64,000 bases of DNA, from the NCBI GenBank assembly GCA_963691655.1, contig OY829330.1:19462182-19526181 (forward strand). Reading direction: 5' to 3'. Shown in pieces: positions 11,390 through 21,577 of the stretch (within the stretch, counting starts at the first letter, position 1; each line of letters begins with the position of its first letter). The DNA is from Toxonevra muliebris (lineage: Eukaryota > Arthropoda > Insecta > Diptera > Pallopteridae). The notes under the pieces are model-generated. The model was not told where the DNA came from, searched no databases, and worked only from the letters and a program-made list of their open reading frames with translations. Made by a program: the position numbers and the translations under genes.

Positions 11390-12640
11390 AGAATGCAATC
11401 AATTTAATTGAAATACCTTGAAGTCACAGTTAATAACCGACAATTCATGATTGCAGTTACTGAATAACGTATTTGACTCCAGAATAAAAAAATGCAGTTG
11501 GAGTCTTTTTTGGAGTCGCCGATTGGTTATTCATTTAGAAAAGTCTTTTTTAGAGTCAAGGTAGTGCAATCTTTTTTTGAAATCATGAGACTGGAAATCT
11601 TTTGACTCCAAAATCATGAATTTGAAGTCACTTGGAGTTACTTGAAGTCACTTGAGTAACCTTGAACTCAAATACAGTAATTTGGAGTCAATTGCAATTT
11701 GCAGTCAATTGGAGTCACTTGGACTCTTTTTGAGTCAATAGAGATTTTGAAGTCAGTTGGAGTCAGTTGAAGTCTTTTGGAGTCAATTGGGGATTTGAAG
11801 TCAATTGGAGTCACTGTTTTTACGAGTTATAGCTTAGATATTGTTAATACATTTTTAGGGTAATTCACCTTTTTATTTCATTTACAATATTCGAATGTCA
11901 GTTTCGCAGAAATTATTGTCAAAACATTTTCTTTTTCATATTAAATAAATTAGTAAAAAGTATTAATTATTACATTGAAACGCGAGTTGCATGGAATTAC
12001 CGCAAAAAGTGCAAGCCTTTTTGAAGTGCATAATTTGTGATATTGTTATATTATTTGTGGAGTGTGTTTTTTGGAAAACTGAGTATTTATGAGAGAATCA
12101 GTTTGAGAGACCTGAGTATTTATGAGAGAAGATATAAATTAAATATTAATAACACATATATTAAAATTGACTTCAAATTACAATTGACTCCAAAAGACTC
12201 CAATTGACTTCAAATCCCAATTGACTCCAAAAGATTCCAAGTGACTCCAATTGACTTCCAATTCCCAATTGACTCCAAAAGACTTCAACTGACTTCAATT
12301 GACTTCAAAATCCTAATAGACTCCAAGTGACTCCAATTGACTGCAAATTGCAATTGACTTCAAATTACTGCATTTGAGTTCAAGATTACTCAAGTGATTC
12401 CAAGTGACTTCAAAGCAGTCATGATTTTGGAGTCATAAGATTTGCAGTCCCATGATTTCAAAAAAAGACTGCACTCCCTTGACTCCAAAAAAGACTTTTC
12501 TAAATGAATAACCAATCGGCGACTGCAAAAAAGACTTCAAAATGCATTTTTTATTCTGGAGTCAAATATATAATTCAATAACTGCAATCAAAAATTATAA
12601 TTTTATTATTGTGACTTATATCCTCAATTGATTGCACTCT
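11390..12640. mobile_element. Foldback element with GGAGTCA-motif arms, 1.25 kb
   Basis: The left arm (11390-11820) is filled with variants of TTGGAGTCACTTGAAGTCA at a roughly 10-base rhythm. The right arm (12150-12640) is its inverted counterpart, with GACTCCAAxTGACTTCAA. Unique blocks also pair: ATTGGTTATTCATTTAGAAA (11521-11541) with its complement near 12505, and AAAAATGCAG...GGAGTC with 12530-12560. The outermost bases, GAATGCAATCAATT and AATTGATTGCACTC, are inverted. A 300-base AT-rich loop separates the arms. This architecture resembles Drosophila FB/Galileo foldback elements, but I do not recognise the sequence. No transposase is present. Confidence 0.75.
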
Positions 12641-12752
12641 AATAAGTTTAATTTTCCGCAAAATAAATATGTGGGAGAGAAGTGGCTCTCTATTTGTAGA
12701 AAATTGAAAGTTAATATTTTATTCACGTTATGAACAATATCTCATATTACAG

Positions 12753-12937
12753 CAATATCGTACTATCTGTTGACCTTAATGAAAACAATGAGCTATCAGT
12801 TACAGTTACTGATAGGGAAAACTACGATGATATTGTAGAAAAGTAAGATCTTAAAGTTATCGAATAAATTAGAATATTGACTATTAATTTTTTCTTAAAG
12901 CAATGAAATTCCAACGACAGCCGCGCAATATAAAATA
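12753..12937 (+). CDS. Possible two-exon fragment of an unidentified gene (58-bp intron)
   Basis: A 90-base open stretch (12753-12842) follows an acceptor-like TATTACAG and ends at GTAAGA. After 58 bases ending TTTCTTAAAG, a second open stretch (12901-12937) continues in the joined frame until the mariner insertion. The first part reads IVLSVDLNENNELSVTVTDR, which is acidic and non-repetitive. An intron of 58 bases is the modal size in flies. I do not recognise the product. It could be a host exon pair, a pseudogene or part of a transposon, or chance. The mariner relic begins at about 12938 and ends the frame. Confidence 0.25.
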
Positions 12938-13808
12938 TTAGGCAAAAGTTTATTCATCTAAATCTATATTGTCCTCTTCAAAGTAATCCCCATCGACTGC
13001 AACACACTTTTGCCAGCGCTTGATTCAATCCTCGAAACATTTTTTATATTCGGGTTTCGGTATGTCCTTCAGTGCTTCCAACGATTTTTCCATTACTTCC
13101 TCTCGGCTGCTGAAACGAGTTCCCCGTAATATTTTTTTAACTCGATTGAACAGAAAGAAGTCACAGGGAGCCAAATTAGGTAAATTCGGTGGCTGTTCGA
13201 TGGTATTTGTTGCATTTTTCGTCAAAAAATTACAAATAATGATGGCACTGTGCGACGGTGCGTTATCATGGTGCAAAATCCACGAGTTTTCTGTCCATAA
13301 TTCTGGTCTCTTTCAGCGAATTGCTTCGCGCAAACGAGTCATAACGCCCAAATAATACTCTCTGATGGTTAATTTGCGGTTATTGACCAACATTTTTTTT
13401 ACTTTATCAATGTTTTCGTCGATTTTCGATGTCAATGGTGTGCCACTGCGTTTATCATTTTCGATTGGCTCACGACCCCTTTTGAACCGCTCGTGCCACT
13501 GGTAAACGACCGTTTTCTTTAGGGAATCGTTGCCGAAACACTTTTCCAAAATTTCCAACGTTCACGCACCATTAAATCCGTTTTTTACGCAAAATTTAAT
13601 ACAATACAATTTAATAAAATTGTGAAAAATCGCCAACACACACAGAGATAGATGTACTCTTGGCTACGTAACTTTTGCAAATATCAAGCTATGACGCTAA
13701 GATTTAGAGGGAATATCAACAACTTAACAAAAAAAAAAACAGAACTCAAATCGGAACGATGGGAGCGCCACACGGTGGTTATTCCGGAAACTTTTTGATC
13801 AAGGTGTT
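12938..13808 (-). mobile_element. Mariner-family transposon, internally deleted
   Basis: About 870 bases against the usual 1.3 kb. The minus-strand right end reads ACACCTTGATCAAAAAGTTT, and the left end shares only CAAAAGTTT with it, so the left repeat is damaged. The element sits between TA dinucleotides. It holds two transposase fragments separated by a deletion. It lies against the exon-like segment at 12753-12937. Confidence 0.8.
13025..13558 (-). pseudogene. Mariner transposase, internal deletion and stop
   Basis: The N-terminal part (13558-13345) carries ECFGNDSLKKTVVYQWHERF-like helix-turn-helix sequence and the linker TIRE. It then jumps to the region just before the catalytic second Asp: RPELWTENSWIL, HHDNAPSH and, 34 or so residues later, LAPCDFFLF (the third Asp of the DD34D triad). 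The central segment with the first catalytic Asp is deleted and a stop lies at the AIR/KRPEL junction. The transposase is therefore inactive. Known mariner layout supports the assignment strongly. Confidence 0.85.
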
Positions 13809-13978
13809 ATGTTGGATATTACAATATTATTAATTTTATCACGTAGCTGGAAAAATGTGAGGTGGAAATTTCGTTATTGCAATAAAGCTTGAAAAATACC
13901 AGAATAACTTCAGAAATATATTTACTGAAAATCAAGTAGATATTTTGTGCAATACGAAACAAAAACAAAGGTATAACT

Positions 13979-14030
13979 AGTGTTGATTCGATACCGACTT
14001 AGTATCCAAAAATGATGAATTCAAGATTAG
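13979..14030. repeat. Truncated end of the 987-1690 hAT-type family
   Basis: TAGTGTTGATTCGATAC followed by a TAGTATC block repeats the left terminus of the element at 987. Similarity fades within about 40 bases and there is no second end nearby. Confidence 0.55.
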
Positions 14031-14324
14031 GCACTGCGTTGGTTCGCCATATTGAAACTACGTCATATATTTACATTTTTGATTTGTTTATAAAATACTT
14101 AACTGAAGCACTGCTGGCGTTGGGTAGGTAGTGGTAGGCCAATGAAATTTTGCACAGATATTTTTTAGGTAGGTTAGGTTAGGCTTCGAAGGAGTGTGCG
14201 AATAAATATATATATATATATATACCCGCACTTCCACTCGGAGACTTAATTGTCCATTGTGATTACCCTCATTTAGGAAGCACGTCTCTAACCACGGTTT
14301 CCGTCAGCAGTCCAGGTAATGTCT

Positions 14325-14948
14325 TTATTGAACCATTTGGTTCTCCGGATGAAGGTAAGAAGATCCTATAGTTCCACTTATCGTTATCTCTTTTAGACTA
14401 TTGAAAAAGCGCGACCCCAAACATTGGAGTCTGCTCATCTGCAGCCTTGGACATTGACATAGAAAGTGAAGAATCGATTCTGTCTCTTCATCATACCAAC
14501 TTCTGCACAGTCCGCTTGTTGGAATACGCCGCCGTTGAAGCATTGGTGCAATAGCACAATGTCCAGTGATGACTCCTATGAGCAGACGTACTGCAAATCT
14601 GTTGTGCCCTAAGAGGACATTTGTCCTCTTTTTATCTAACCTTGGCCACAAGGCCCGTGAAACTATACAGTCATCTAGGTTAGTCCAAGCGTCGTTTGAC
14701 ACCGCTATGGTGTACTCGTCTATTTTCCTAAACAGTTCACATATCGGAGATTGTATAGAGGTATCCTCCTCGTTAATGTCCATTTCAGAGCCCCTTCTGG
14801 CCATTTCATCTGCTATTTCGTTCCCTTCAATATTGCTATGTCCAGGAACACAGCAGAGAGTGACCTTGTGGTGCTCAATGGCCATCAGTGAAGCACGACA
14901 TTTCTTTACAATCTCTGATTTAACTATTTTGGATTCTATTGCCTTCAT
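14325..14948 (-). pseudogene. RNase H C-terminal half and C-terminal domain of LINE B
   Basis: A 207-codon frame contains VPGHSNIEGNEIADEMAR (RNase H final block with the last Asp), a GHCAIAP segment and LHFLCQCPRLQMSRL, the CxCP-type block that ends these LINE polyproteins. Upstream at about 14950-14980 in another phase is FTDSQAAMKAIES, the middle RNase H block. The first RNase H strand with TDGSK is not found between here and 15085, so the N-terminal part of RNase H is deleted or scrambled. Confidence 0.75.
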
Positions 14949-15084
14949 TGCAGCCTGACTGTCAGTAAAGATACAGATATTCGAAATCTGAATCGCACTG
15001 TCTTGTAGAAGTCGAGCTGCTTTCTCAATAGCAAAAACTCTGACTGAAAAACGTTGCAGCTGTCAGGAAGACGATACGACCGCT

Positions 15085-16077
15085 TTAGCTACAGTCTTCC
15101 CTGGTTGGATATAGAGTTGGAATTCTAGTAATAAAATCTAAATTTGAAGTCATATAATCCGTGGCCACATCCAAGTCAGCTTTGATTCCATTTTGACCCC
15201 TCCGCTTTATCTCACTCAAAATTGTAGAGTGTCCATAGTTTGCTGATCTCCACACATTGGATTCTCTTAGTCTAAGAGCTCCTTTTGCGGCACAACCTTG
15301 AACAAACACCCGTAACGGTAAGAGATGAAATATCATAATCAGACCTTCCTGAGGTGCACTACTTACAGTCCCTGAGATCCCCAGGCTGACAAGTTTCTGT
15401 ATTTTTCCCATGCGAGCTTGGTTGCTCTTCTTACCCAACGCCTGCCATCAGACGAGGGACCTATAGGTAATGATGGGTCGAATGATTGCGATGTACATTC
15501 CATGAATAATGTACGGCGACAATCCCCATCATTTCCCAAAGGTCCTTTTACAGGTATAATATGCAGTCAGTCCCTTCTTCGTTCTCTCTTCAATATTCCT
15601 TCTCCAATTAAGTTTCGAATCCAGAATGGTACCGAGATACCTTGCTTCCGAAGAGAGATTCAGTGTCACTCCATTCAACTTTGGTAAGGAAAACTTAGGT
15701 ATTTTTGTTTTCCTCGTGAACAAGACTAGCTCAGTCTTAGCAGTATTAGCTGCTAAACCGTTCCGTGTAGCCCAGTCGGAAATTTCGTCAAGTGCTGATT
15801 CCATAAGCTCACTAATCGTCGACAAGAATTTGCCAGGGATTAATATTGCTATGTCGTCAGCGTAGGCTACAACCCTCATTCTCTTTTCCTTGAAGGTTCG
15901 TAAAATCTCATTAACTACTAGGAGCCATAGGAGAGGTGACAACACCCCTGCTTGCGGAGTTCCCCTTGTAGTCCTTTTACTCACGGAGCCAGTACCCATA
16001 GCAGCGTTAATGACTCTGCCTCTCAGCATTGTTCCAATCCATGCCACTATGAAATCCTTAACTCCATGATCTGTCAA
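15085..16077 (-). pseudogene. Reverse transcriptase palm, thumb and connection of LINE B
   Basis: 15529-16077 carries GTPQAGVLSPLLWLLVVNE (palm), VVAYADDIAILIPG (catalytic YADD) and LVLFTRKTK...YLGTILDSKLNW (thumb). 15085-15438 carries the connection region in another phase. The N-terminal RT motifs lie at 16.3-16.5 kb (SAGPNGIIPAMLQ, then a YRPISLSSF-like block) in broken frames. All catalytic aspartates of YADD are present. At least two frame changes (near 15480 and 16080) break it. Confidence 0.8.
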
Positions 16078-16447
16078 CGCCTTACATTATTACATTTACG
16101 TTTACATTATTGAAGGCTCCTTCAATGTCAAGGAAACCTACTAAAGTGTACTCCTTAAAATCTAATGACTTCTCAATGATACCAACAACTTCAGGAAGAG
16201 CGCTATCCACTGATCTACCTTTGCGCGTGCTGCGTGATGTCCATTGTGTGAATGCTGATAGCCCTTCTTATTTATATGTCAATTAGCCTCTCATGTGTTT
16301 TTAAAATAAACGATGAGAGACTTATCGGCCTATAATCTTTTGCAGTAGAGTGATTTAGTTTTCCTGCTTCTGGAATGAAAACCACCCCGATCTCTCTCCA
16401 AATCTTTGACACATACCCATCTGTTATACATCTTGAAAATATTTCCA

Positions 16448-17575
16448 CTAGATGAGGCCCACGCTCTCAAGAGAATGTTGTAGCATGGCTGGTATAATTC
16501 CATTCGGTCCCGCTGATTTAAACGGGTTGAATGAATTAATCACCCAAGCGACTTTTTCCCTGTCTACGATATCCAAGACGTCAGTCCTTGATACCCGGAC
16601 AAGATTTGCCACCTGATTTTCGATGTCGATCAAGTCCGTGCAACCTGAAAAGTGTGTCTTCATCAGAACCTCAAGAGACCCCTGGCTCGAGTCTGTCCAT
16701 GAGCCATCTATCTTCCTAATACTGCCGAAAGCTGTAATAGTTCCACACAGTATTTTTTGAAGTCTTGATGCCTCATTTACAGTCTCCATGGTTCCACAGA
16801 ACTGCTGCCAAGAGTCCCTTTTTGCAGCCTTAATTCTACTTTTGCATTCATTAAAACTGTCCCTATACTTATTCCAATCCTCTTCCTGTCGGCTTAGCTT
16901 AGCCTTGTTAAATAGTCTCCTTGATTTCACTCTAAGTTGTCCTAATTCTACGTTCCACCAAACCGTTTTTGGTTTGGATCGTGGCCTAGTTTGTGGATAA
17001 CATAGTTCAAAAGATTTATTCAATATCCCTGTCGGACGTTCTACTGCTTTGTCAATGTTAGCATTCCCTTGGCCAACTTTGACTTTCGTCGATGCAAGCT
17101 TTTGGGAAACCGTTATTGAAAACTCAGACCAGTTTGCCCTTTTGGGATTCCTAAACGGCCGTGAGACCTCTACTTCAGAGTTTATGGTGAAAAGTATCCG
17201 ACTGTGGGCCGAGAAGGAACAAATGTCTGATACTCTCCAATTATCAATCCTAATAGTATTGGAATCTGTGGCCAACGTTACATCAATGACTTCTTCCCTA
17301 ACACTGTTACGAAACGTTGGTTGATTACCCTTGTTGTTACCTAAGTTAGTGGAAAGAATATAATCAAAAATGGACTCACCCCTACTGTTGGTGTCAGAGC
17401 TGCCCCAAAGTTCATTGTGACCATTTGCGTTACAGTCAGCCACCAAGTCCAATCTGCGTGTCTCCGCATATGCAACCAGTTGCCGGATTGATTGTGGGGG
17501 CGAGCCTTCCTCATCGTATGGGAAGTATGCGGACGTTAGCAATAAGCTGCGATTGTGTCTGTGTTCGCATACCAC
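16448..17575 (-). pseudogene. Endonuclease C-terminal part and linker of LINE B
   Basis: A 375-codon open frame. The first part, SAYFPYDEEG then DCNANGHNELWGSSDTNSRG, is the AP-endonuclease core of LOA-type LINEs, where the family usually has DANAHH; here the histidine pair is replaced by GH. LATDSNTIRIDNWRVSD and FSAHSRILF (normally SDHR-like) complete the domain; the SAHSR change removes the usual catalytic Asp. The linker follows, rich in Lys/Arg, and ends with FKSAGPNGI at the RT N-terminus. It is the more complete of two copies of this region. Confidence 0.8.
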
Positions 17576-17692
17576 CGTTATGAGGTCTCCTGTGCTGTAG
17601 GGAGTTAGAAGAAAAAGATTAATACTTTTCGACCACCGTTATGAGGTCTCCTGTGCTGTAGGGAGTTAGAAGAAAAAGATTAATACTTTTCT
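17573..17692. repeat. 60-bp tandem duplication inside the larger duplication
   Basis: ACCACCGTTATGAGGTCTCC... to ...GATTAATACTTTTC occurs twice in a row here but only once in the second large unit (18328-18385). Confidence 0.9.
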
Positions 17693-17710
17693 TGGCAACT
17701 ATACAGGTTC

Positions 17711-18614
17711 TTATCTTACTTGGGTTGGTGGAACATAAAGGCGATAGCCGCTTAGCCCTAGTCCGTTAACCCTGTCTCTTACAAGCCAGGGTTCTTGAAC
17801 CAGAGCTACGTCCACCCGCTTTTCTGAGATGAACTTCATCAGGTCGAGAGAGGCTGAAGTGGAGTGGTGCAAATTAATTTGCACCACTTCCAGCTTCTTC
17901 CCTGTTGGTTTGTGACCCACCAGGAAAACGAAAAGTAGTGGTGAAAAGTATCCGACTGTGGGCCGAGAAGGAACAAATGTCTGATACTCTCCAATTATCA
18001 ATCCTAATAGTATTGGAATCTGTGGCCAACAAGTACATCAATGACTTCTTCCCTAACACTGTTACGAAACGTTGGTTGATTACCCTTGTTGTTACCTAAG
18101 TTAGTGGAAAGAATATAATCAAAAATGGACTCACCCCTACTGTTGGTGTCAGAGCTGCCCCAAAGTTCATTGTGACCATTTGCGTTACAGTCAGCCACCA
18201 AGTCCAATCTGCGTGTCTCCGCATATGCAACCAGTTGCCGGATTGATTGTGGGGGCGAGCCTTCCTCATCGTATGGGAAGTATGCGGACGTTAGCAATAA
18301 GCTGCGATTGTGTCTGTGTTCGCATACCACCGTTATGAGGTCTCCTGTGCTGTAGGGAGTTAGAAGAAAAAGATTAATACTTTTCTTGGCAACTATACAG
18401 GTTCTTATCTTACTTGGGTTGGTGGAACATAAAGGCGATAGCCGCTTAGCCCTAGTCCGTTAACCCTGTCTCTTACAAGCCAGGGTTCTTGAACCAGAGC
18501 TACGTCCACCCGCTTTTCTGAGATGAACTTCATCAGGTCGAGAGAGGCTGAAGTGGAGTGGTGCAAATTAATTTGCACCACTTCCAGCTTCTTCCCTGTT
18601 GGTTTGTGACCCAC
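17711..18614 (-). pseudogene. Endonuclease N-terminal part of LINE B, two copies
   Basis: Frames at 17711-17930 and 18405-18614 both encode LEVVQINLHHSTSASLDLMK and VDVALVQEPW, the first strands of the AP endonuclease with its catalytic Asn and Glu. 18004-18330 is the second copy of the core (DCNANGHNELWGSSD). In the upper copy the order N-terminus to core is preserved but the two frames are split around 18340-18400. Confidence 0.75.
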
Positions 18615-18975
18615 CAGGAAAACGAACCTTTAGGGTGCCTAACCCGAACTTGATGCTGCCCTCGCAGCTCCTTAGTTTGGTAAGTGACGCCTGATCTACT
18701 GCGATCAGTGCATCACTACCCACTCCATTTTTGCACGGAGTCATAGAGACTCCGGTGTACTAAGCGTCTGGTTTTGTATGGATAAGTTTCAGTATGGATT
18801 CCTGATCCGGAACCGGAGGAGGAATCCATACTGATACTATCGGCCGAACAGGAAGCCGAGAGCTAGGAACTACTTCCAAACGGGCCCCCTTCCAGAGTGC
18901 ATCAAGGCTGCTGATTGCACGCATTAAGAAATCTAAGGATTTCTTGTTGCTGCAACCAAGAACCTTAACACCCTT

Positions 18976-19326
18976 CTACCAGCCAGCCCCATCGAAAACT
19001 AGCTCCTCACTGTCAGCCCTGAGCATTGCCTCCATCAGCTTAGCCTCTACAAGTAGCCAGTTCTCCGACGTTATCGTCCCATCAGGGTTGACGTTGTCGA
19101 TGATGGCTACTTGTAGCTCCAGAGAGTCGAAGGAGGCCGAAGGTTTCGGCTTTTTCGACTCATCGCACCGGGCTCTTTTCAGAGCCTTGCCCGATGAGAA
19201 ACTCTGTTCCCTTTTTGGAGAGTCTGTGGACTTAGGCATTGGTGGCATGCTAACGCATCCACCTGTGGCCTGGTCCGTTTTGACACGAGGAGGAGGTATC
19301 ATTATTCTCCTCGAACTTTGCCACAA
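18976..19326 (-). pseudogene. ORF1 fragment of LINE B
   Basis: A 116-codon frame upstream of the endonuclease, rich in Lys, Ser and Pro at first (KRARCDESKKPKPS) and then acidic (DNVNPDGTITSENWLLVEAK). LOA-type LINEs carry an RNA-binding ORF1 in this position. The frame begins and ends without clear domain boundaries, so it is likely a remnant. Function is inferred from position. Confidence 0.5.
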
Positions 19327-19386
19327 CCTTCTCGTGCTTCTTGATAAGACTCTTCTCCCTTGTTGTAAAGGAAGAAGGAACTTTTT

Positions 19387-19690
19387 AGGTAAATAGTAAG
19401 AAATATTGCGAATTTCAACTAAATCGGTTAATGGACACGCCCACTTCCCATATAAGCTGAATCAAAAAACTACAATATCTCAAAAACTTTTGAAGTAATT
19501 AGCTTGAATTTTTGTGCAGTGGCTACTAATACTTTAGGCATTTCTTAAAGAAAAATGGTTTAGATTGGAAATATAGGCGTGGACGTCCCATACAAAACAA
19601 AAGCTTAAATCAGTTTTTTGGCTCAAAATTGCCCTAGAACCCAATCTCATGCCTTGAAAATTGGAGTACTATAACAATTTATAAAAATTA
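19387..19690. repeat. Non-coding dispersed-repeat-like spacer between LINE B and LINE C
   Basis: AT-rich sequence with two CACGCCCACTT/GGCGTGGACGTCCCA-type motifs, a feature I associate with fly repetitive DNA. No frame or terminal repeat was identified. Confidence 0.3.
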
Positions 19691-20060
19691 TCTAAATCAG
19701 GTTCTGGGCCCAGGAAACCAGTTTCCGAACCCTTTCTGGCCAGAAGGTCAGCCGATTCATTTCCTGAAATTCCTGAGTGTCCAGGAACCCATACCAACGC
19801 AATCAAGCCTGGATTTGCATAACCAGTCTAGACGTGGTTAGAGGATTAAGCAAGGATTTAAGCGCAGCCTGACTGTCACTAAATACACAGATACTCCTTT
19901 CTCTCCAACCATTATCAATAACATGGTTCATTGCCTTGATGATTGCAAAAATTTCTGCTCGAAAAACAGAAGTATACAACCCAAGAGAGAAGTGAAGGTG
20001 CACTCCATCATTTTCAATGAAGACCCCAGAACCCGAACCGAAATCTGTTTTGGAGCCGTC
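19690..20060 (-). pseudogene. RNase H of LINE C, truncated
   Basis: 19803-20003 carries SVFRAEIFAIIKAMN (catalytic Glu) and VFSDSQAALKSL (second Asp). After a stop the GHSGISGNE-type block follows at about 19750-19790 and the domain is cut at 19690. The first Asp block (TDGSK-like) lies around 20030-20060 in a different phase. Confidence 0.7.
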
Positions 20061-20079
20061 AGTGAAAATACGCTAACAA

Positions 20080-21470
20080 TCAACTCCTGGCCCATGTGCC
20101 GGCAAAAACCAAGTTTGGGCCTCTGGAATTTGTATTGTATAGCGCTGTTTTAAAACTGGAATTGACTGGAATTGTTGGCATTATATCGGATGGCATTGAT
20201 AGAACTGTTAGGTCCATATCAGTACCTTCAACAATGTCACCAATATCCCAGCAAGTGTCATACCAATACCCATTGCGCTTAAGCCTACAGATGGCTTTGA
20301 CAGCCTCTCCTTTAGCAAAAATATCAAGGGGTGGTAAGTTGAGCAATGCATCCAAGGATGGGCCAGGTGTTGTAGGAAAAGCTCCCGTACAGCAAATGGC
20401 CGCAGTCCTTTGAAGTCTGGCAAGAGCTTTCCGAACGCTGTCAACATTCCAGACAATGGATGCATAGGTGATGATGGGTCGAATCATAGCCTTATAAAGC
20501 CATAAGACTTTATAAGGTGATAAGCCCCATGTTTTGCCAAAAATAGCCTTACATTGGCAAAAAGCTGCCAATGCCTTGGATACCTTTAGCTCAACATGAG
20601 AACGCCAAAGAAGTTTGGTATCAAGAATGACTCCTAAATTTTTCACTTCTTGGGATAGCTGAATAGTGATTCCTCTGAGTACTGGTAAAACGAGACCATC
20701 AACTTTCCTTCTCCTGGTGAAAAGAATAACACCAGTTTTAAGAGGTTTGAGCAACACCAATAGTCAATCATATTCAGAGCAGTTTGGGCTTTCCTACAAA
20801 CATACCCGACCGATTGGCCCGTGATTAAGCAGGCAACGTCATCGGCATAGGCCTGTGTGTAGATACCCGACTCATTTAGGGAAACAAGCAGAGAGTCAAC
20901 CAGCAGACACCACAGCAGTGGAGAGAGTACGCCCCCTTGGGGACATCCTCTATTCACGCCACAAGTCACAGATTGACCACAATCAGCTTGAACCATCATA
21001 AGTCTATGTGACAGCATTAAGCGTATCCAGTTAACAAGAACCGGATCCACTCCATGCTGATCTGCTGCATTGCACATGCCGTCAAAAGTCGCGTTGTCAA
21101 AAGCTCCCTCAATATCAACAAAAATACCAATAGTATATTCTTTCCTGTTGAGGGCCCGCTCAATCCGACCTACCAGATTTTGCCTGGCCGTCTCACAAGA
21201 TTTTCCACATTGGTAAACATGCTGAAATGAAGAGAGAGGATGTAACAATAACGACTCACTACGGATGCGGTGTTCAACACAGCGCTCAAGACATTTTAGT
21301 AAGAAAGACATCATACTAATTGGTCTAAAGCTTTTGGGATTGGTATAGTTGTCCTTTCCAATTTTTGGAATGAATACAACTTTTACCAACCTCCATTGTT
21401 GAGGTATGTGAGCGAGAGCCAAACTGGAGATGAAGATCGTCTTCAAAACCGGTAGCAATTGCACCATACC
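20080..21470 (-). pseudogene. Reverse transcriptase of LINE C
   Basis: 20643-21470 encodes VFIPKIGKDNYTNPKSFRPI, SFLLKCLER, IGIFVDIEGAFDN (first catalytic Asp), GCPQGGVLSPLLWCLLVDS and AYADDVACLITG (YADD). 20080-20760 gives the thumb and connection in another frame (VILFTRRRK, LGVILDTKLLWRSH, RPIITYASIVW). Only one frameshift, near 20755, separates the two, so this RT is the best preserved in the window. All catalytic aspartates are in place. Confidence 0.8.
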
Positions 21471-21561
21471 AAGTGAATAAATTACACAAAAATTATTAAA
21501 AAAAAAAAAAATCAAAGCTGCAATGATTTTTTTTAATGATTTTTGTGTAATTTATTCACTT
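21471..21561. repeat. Hairpin, 35-bp arms
   Basis: AAGTGAATAAATTACACAAA... at 21471 pairs with its reverse complement ending at 21561 with one mismatch; the loop is about 20 bases. It lies exactly between truncated LINE C and the foldback element at 21578. Confidence 0.85.
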
Positions 21562-21577
21562 GAATATACATAAATAA

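Larger units (their letters stand above)
17187..18626 (-). repeat. Tandem duplication of the LINE B endonuclease region
   Basis: 17187-17930 and 17939-18626 are nearly identical: both run from GGTGAAAAGTATCCGACTGT to CCACCAGGAAAACGAA. The offset is 750 bases at the start and 696 at the end. The difference is mostly a 60-base internal duplication in the first unit (17573-17692). The copies differ at only a few bases, including CAACGTTACATC versus CAACAAGTACATC, which shifts the frame in the second copy (18004-18330). The duplication is thus young relative to the element. Confidence 0.9.
14171..19381 (-). mobile_element. LOA-like non-LTR retrotransposon, family B, near full length (5.2 kb)
   Basis: Read on the minus strand: an ORF1 fragment (about 19.33-18.98 kb), endonuclease (18.61-17.1 kb, partly duplicated), linker, reverse transcriptase (16.5-15.5 kb), RNase H and C-terminal region (15.1-14.3 kb), then a short 3' UTR ending in CCTAACCTAACCT. 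The 9 bases TTTTTAGGT occur at 14162-14170 and 19382-19390, directly outside both ends, and are a candidate target duplication. Frameshifts, deletions and a tandem duplication make it inactive. An (AT)n run lies in the 3' UTR at 14207-14224. Confidence 0.75.
19690..21470 (-). mobile_element. LOA/I-type non-LTR retrotransposon, family C, cut at both ends
   Basis: On the minus strand, RT (21.45-20.1 kb) is followed by RNase H (20.05-19.70 kb). The sequence stops abruptly at 19690 without a C-terminal region or CTAACC tail, and at 21470 with no endonuclease. Residues differ clearly from families A, B and D. A 3' truncation is unusual for a LINE and suggests later deletion. A perfect-looking hairpin (21471-21561) adjoins its 5' side. 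Confidence 0.75.

Noticed and set aside
11390..12640. Interpretation of the GGAGTCA arrays as a simple satellite
   Set aside because: The two blocks are mirror-inverted with unique segments conserved between them, which a head-to-tail satellite would not show.
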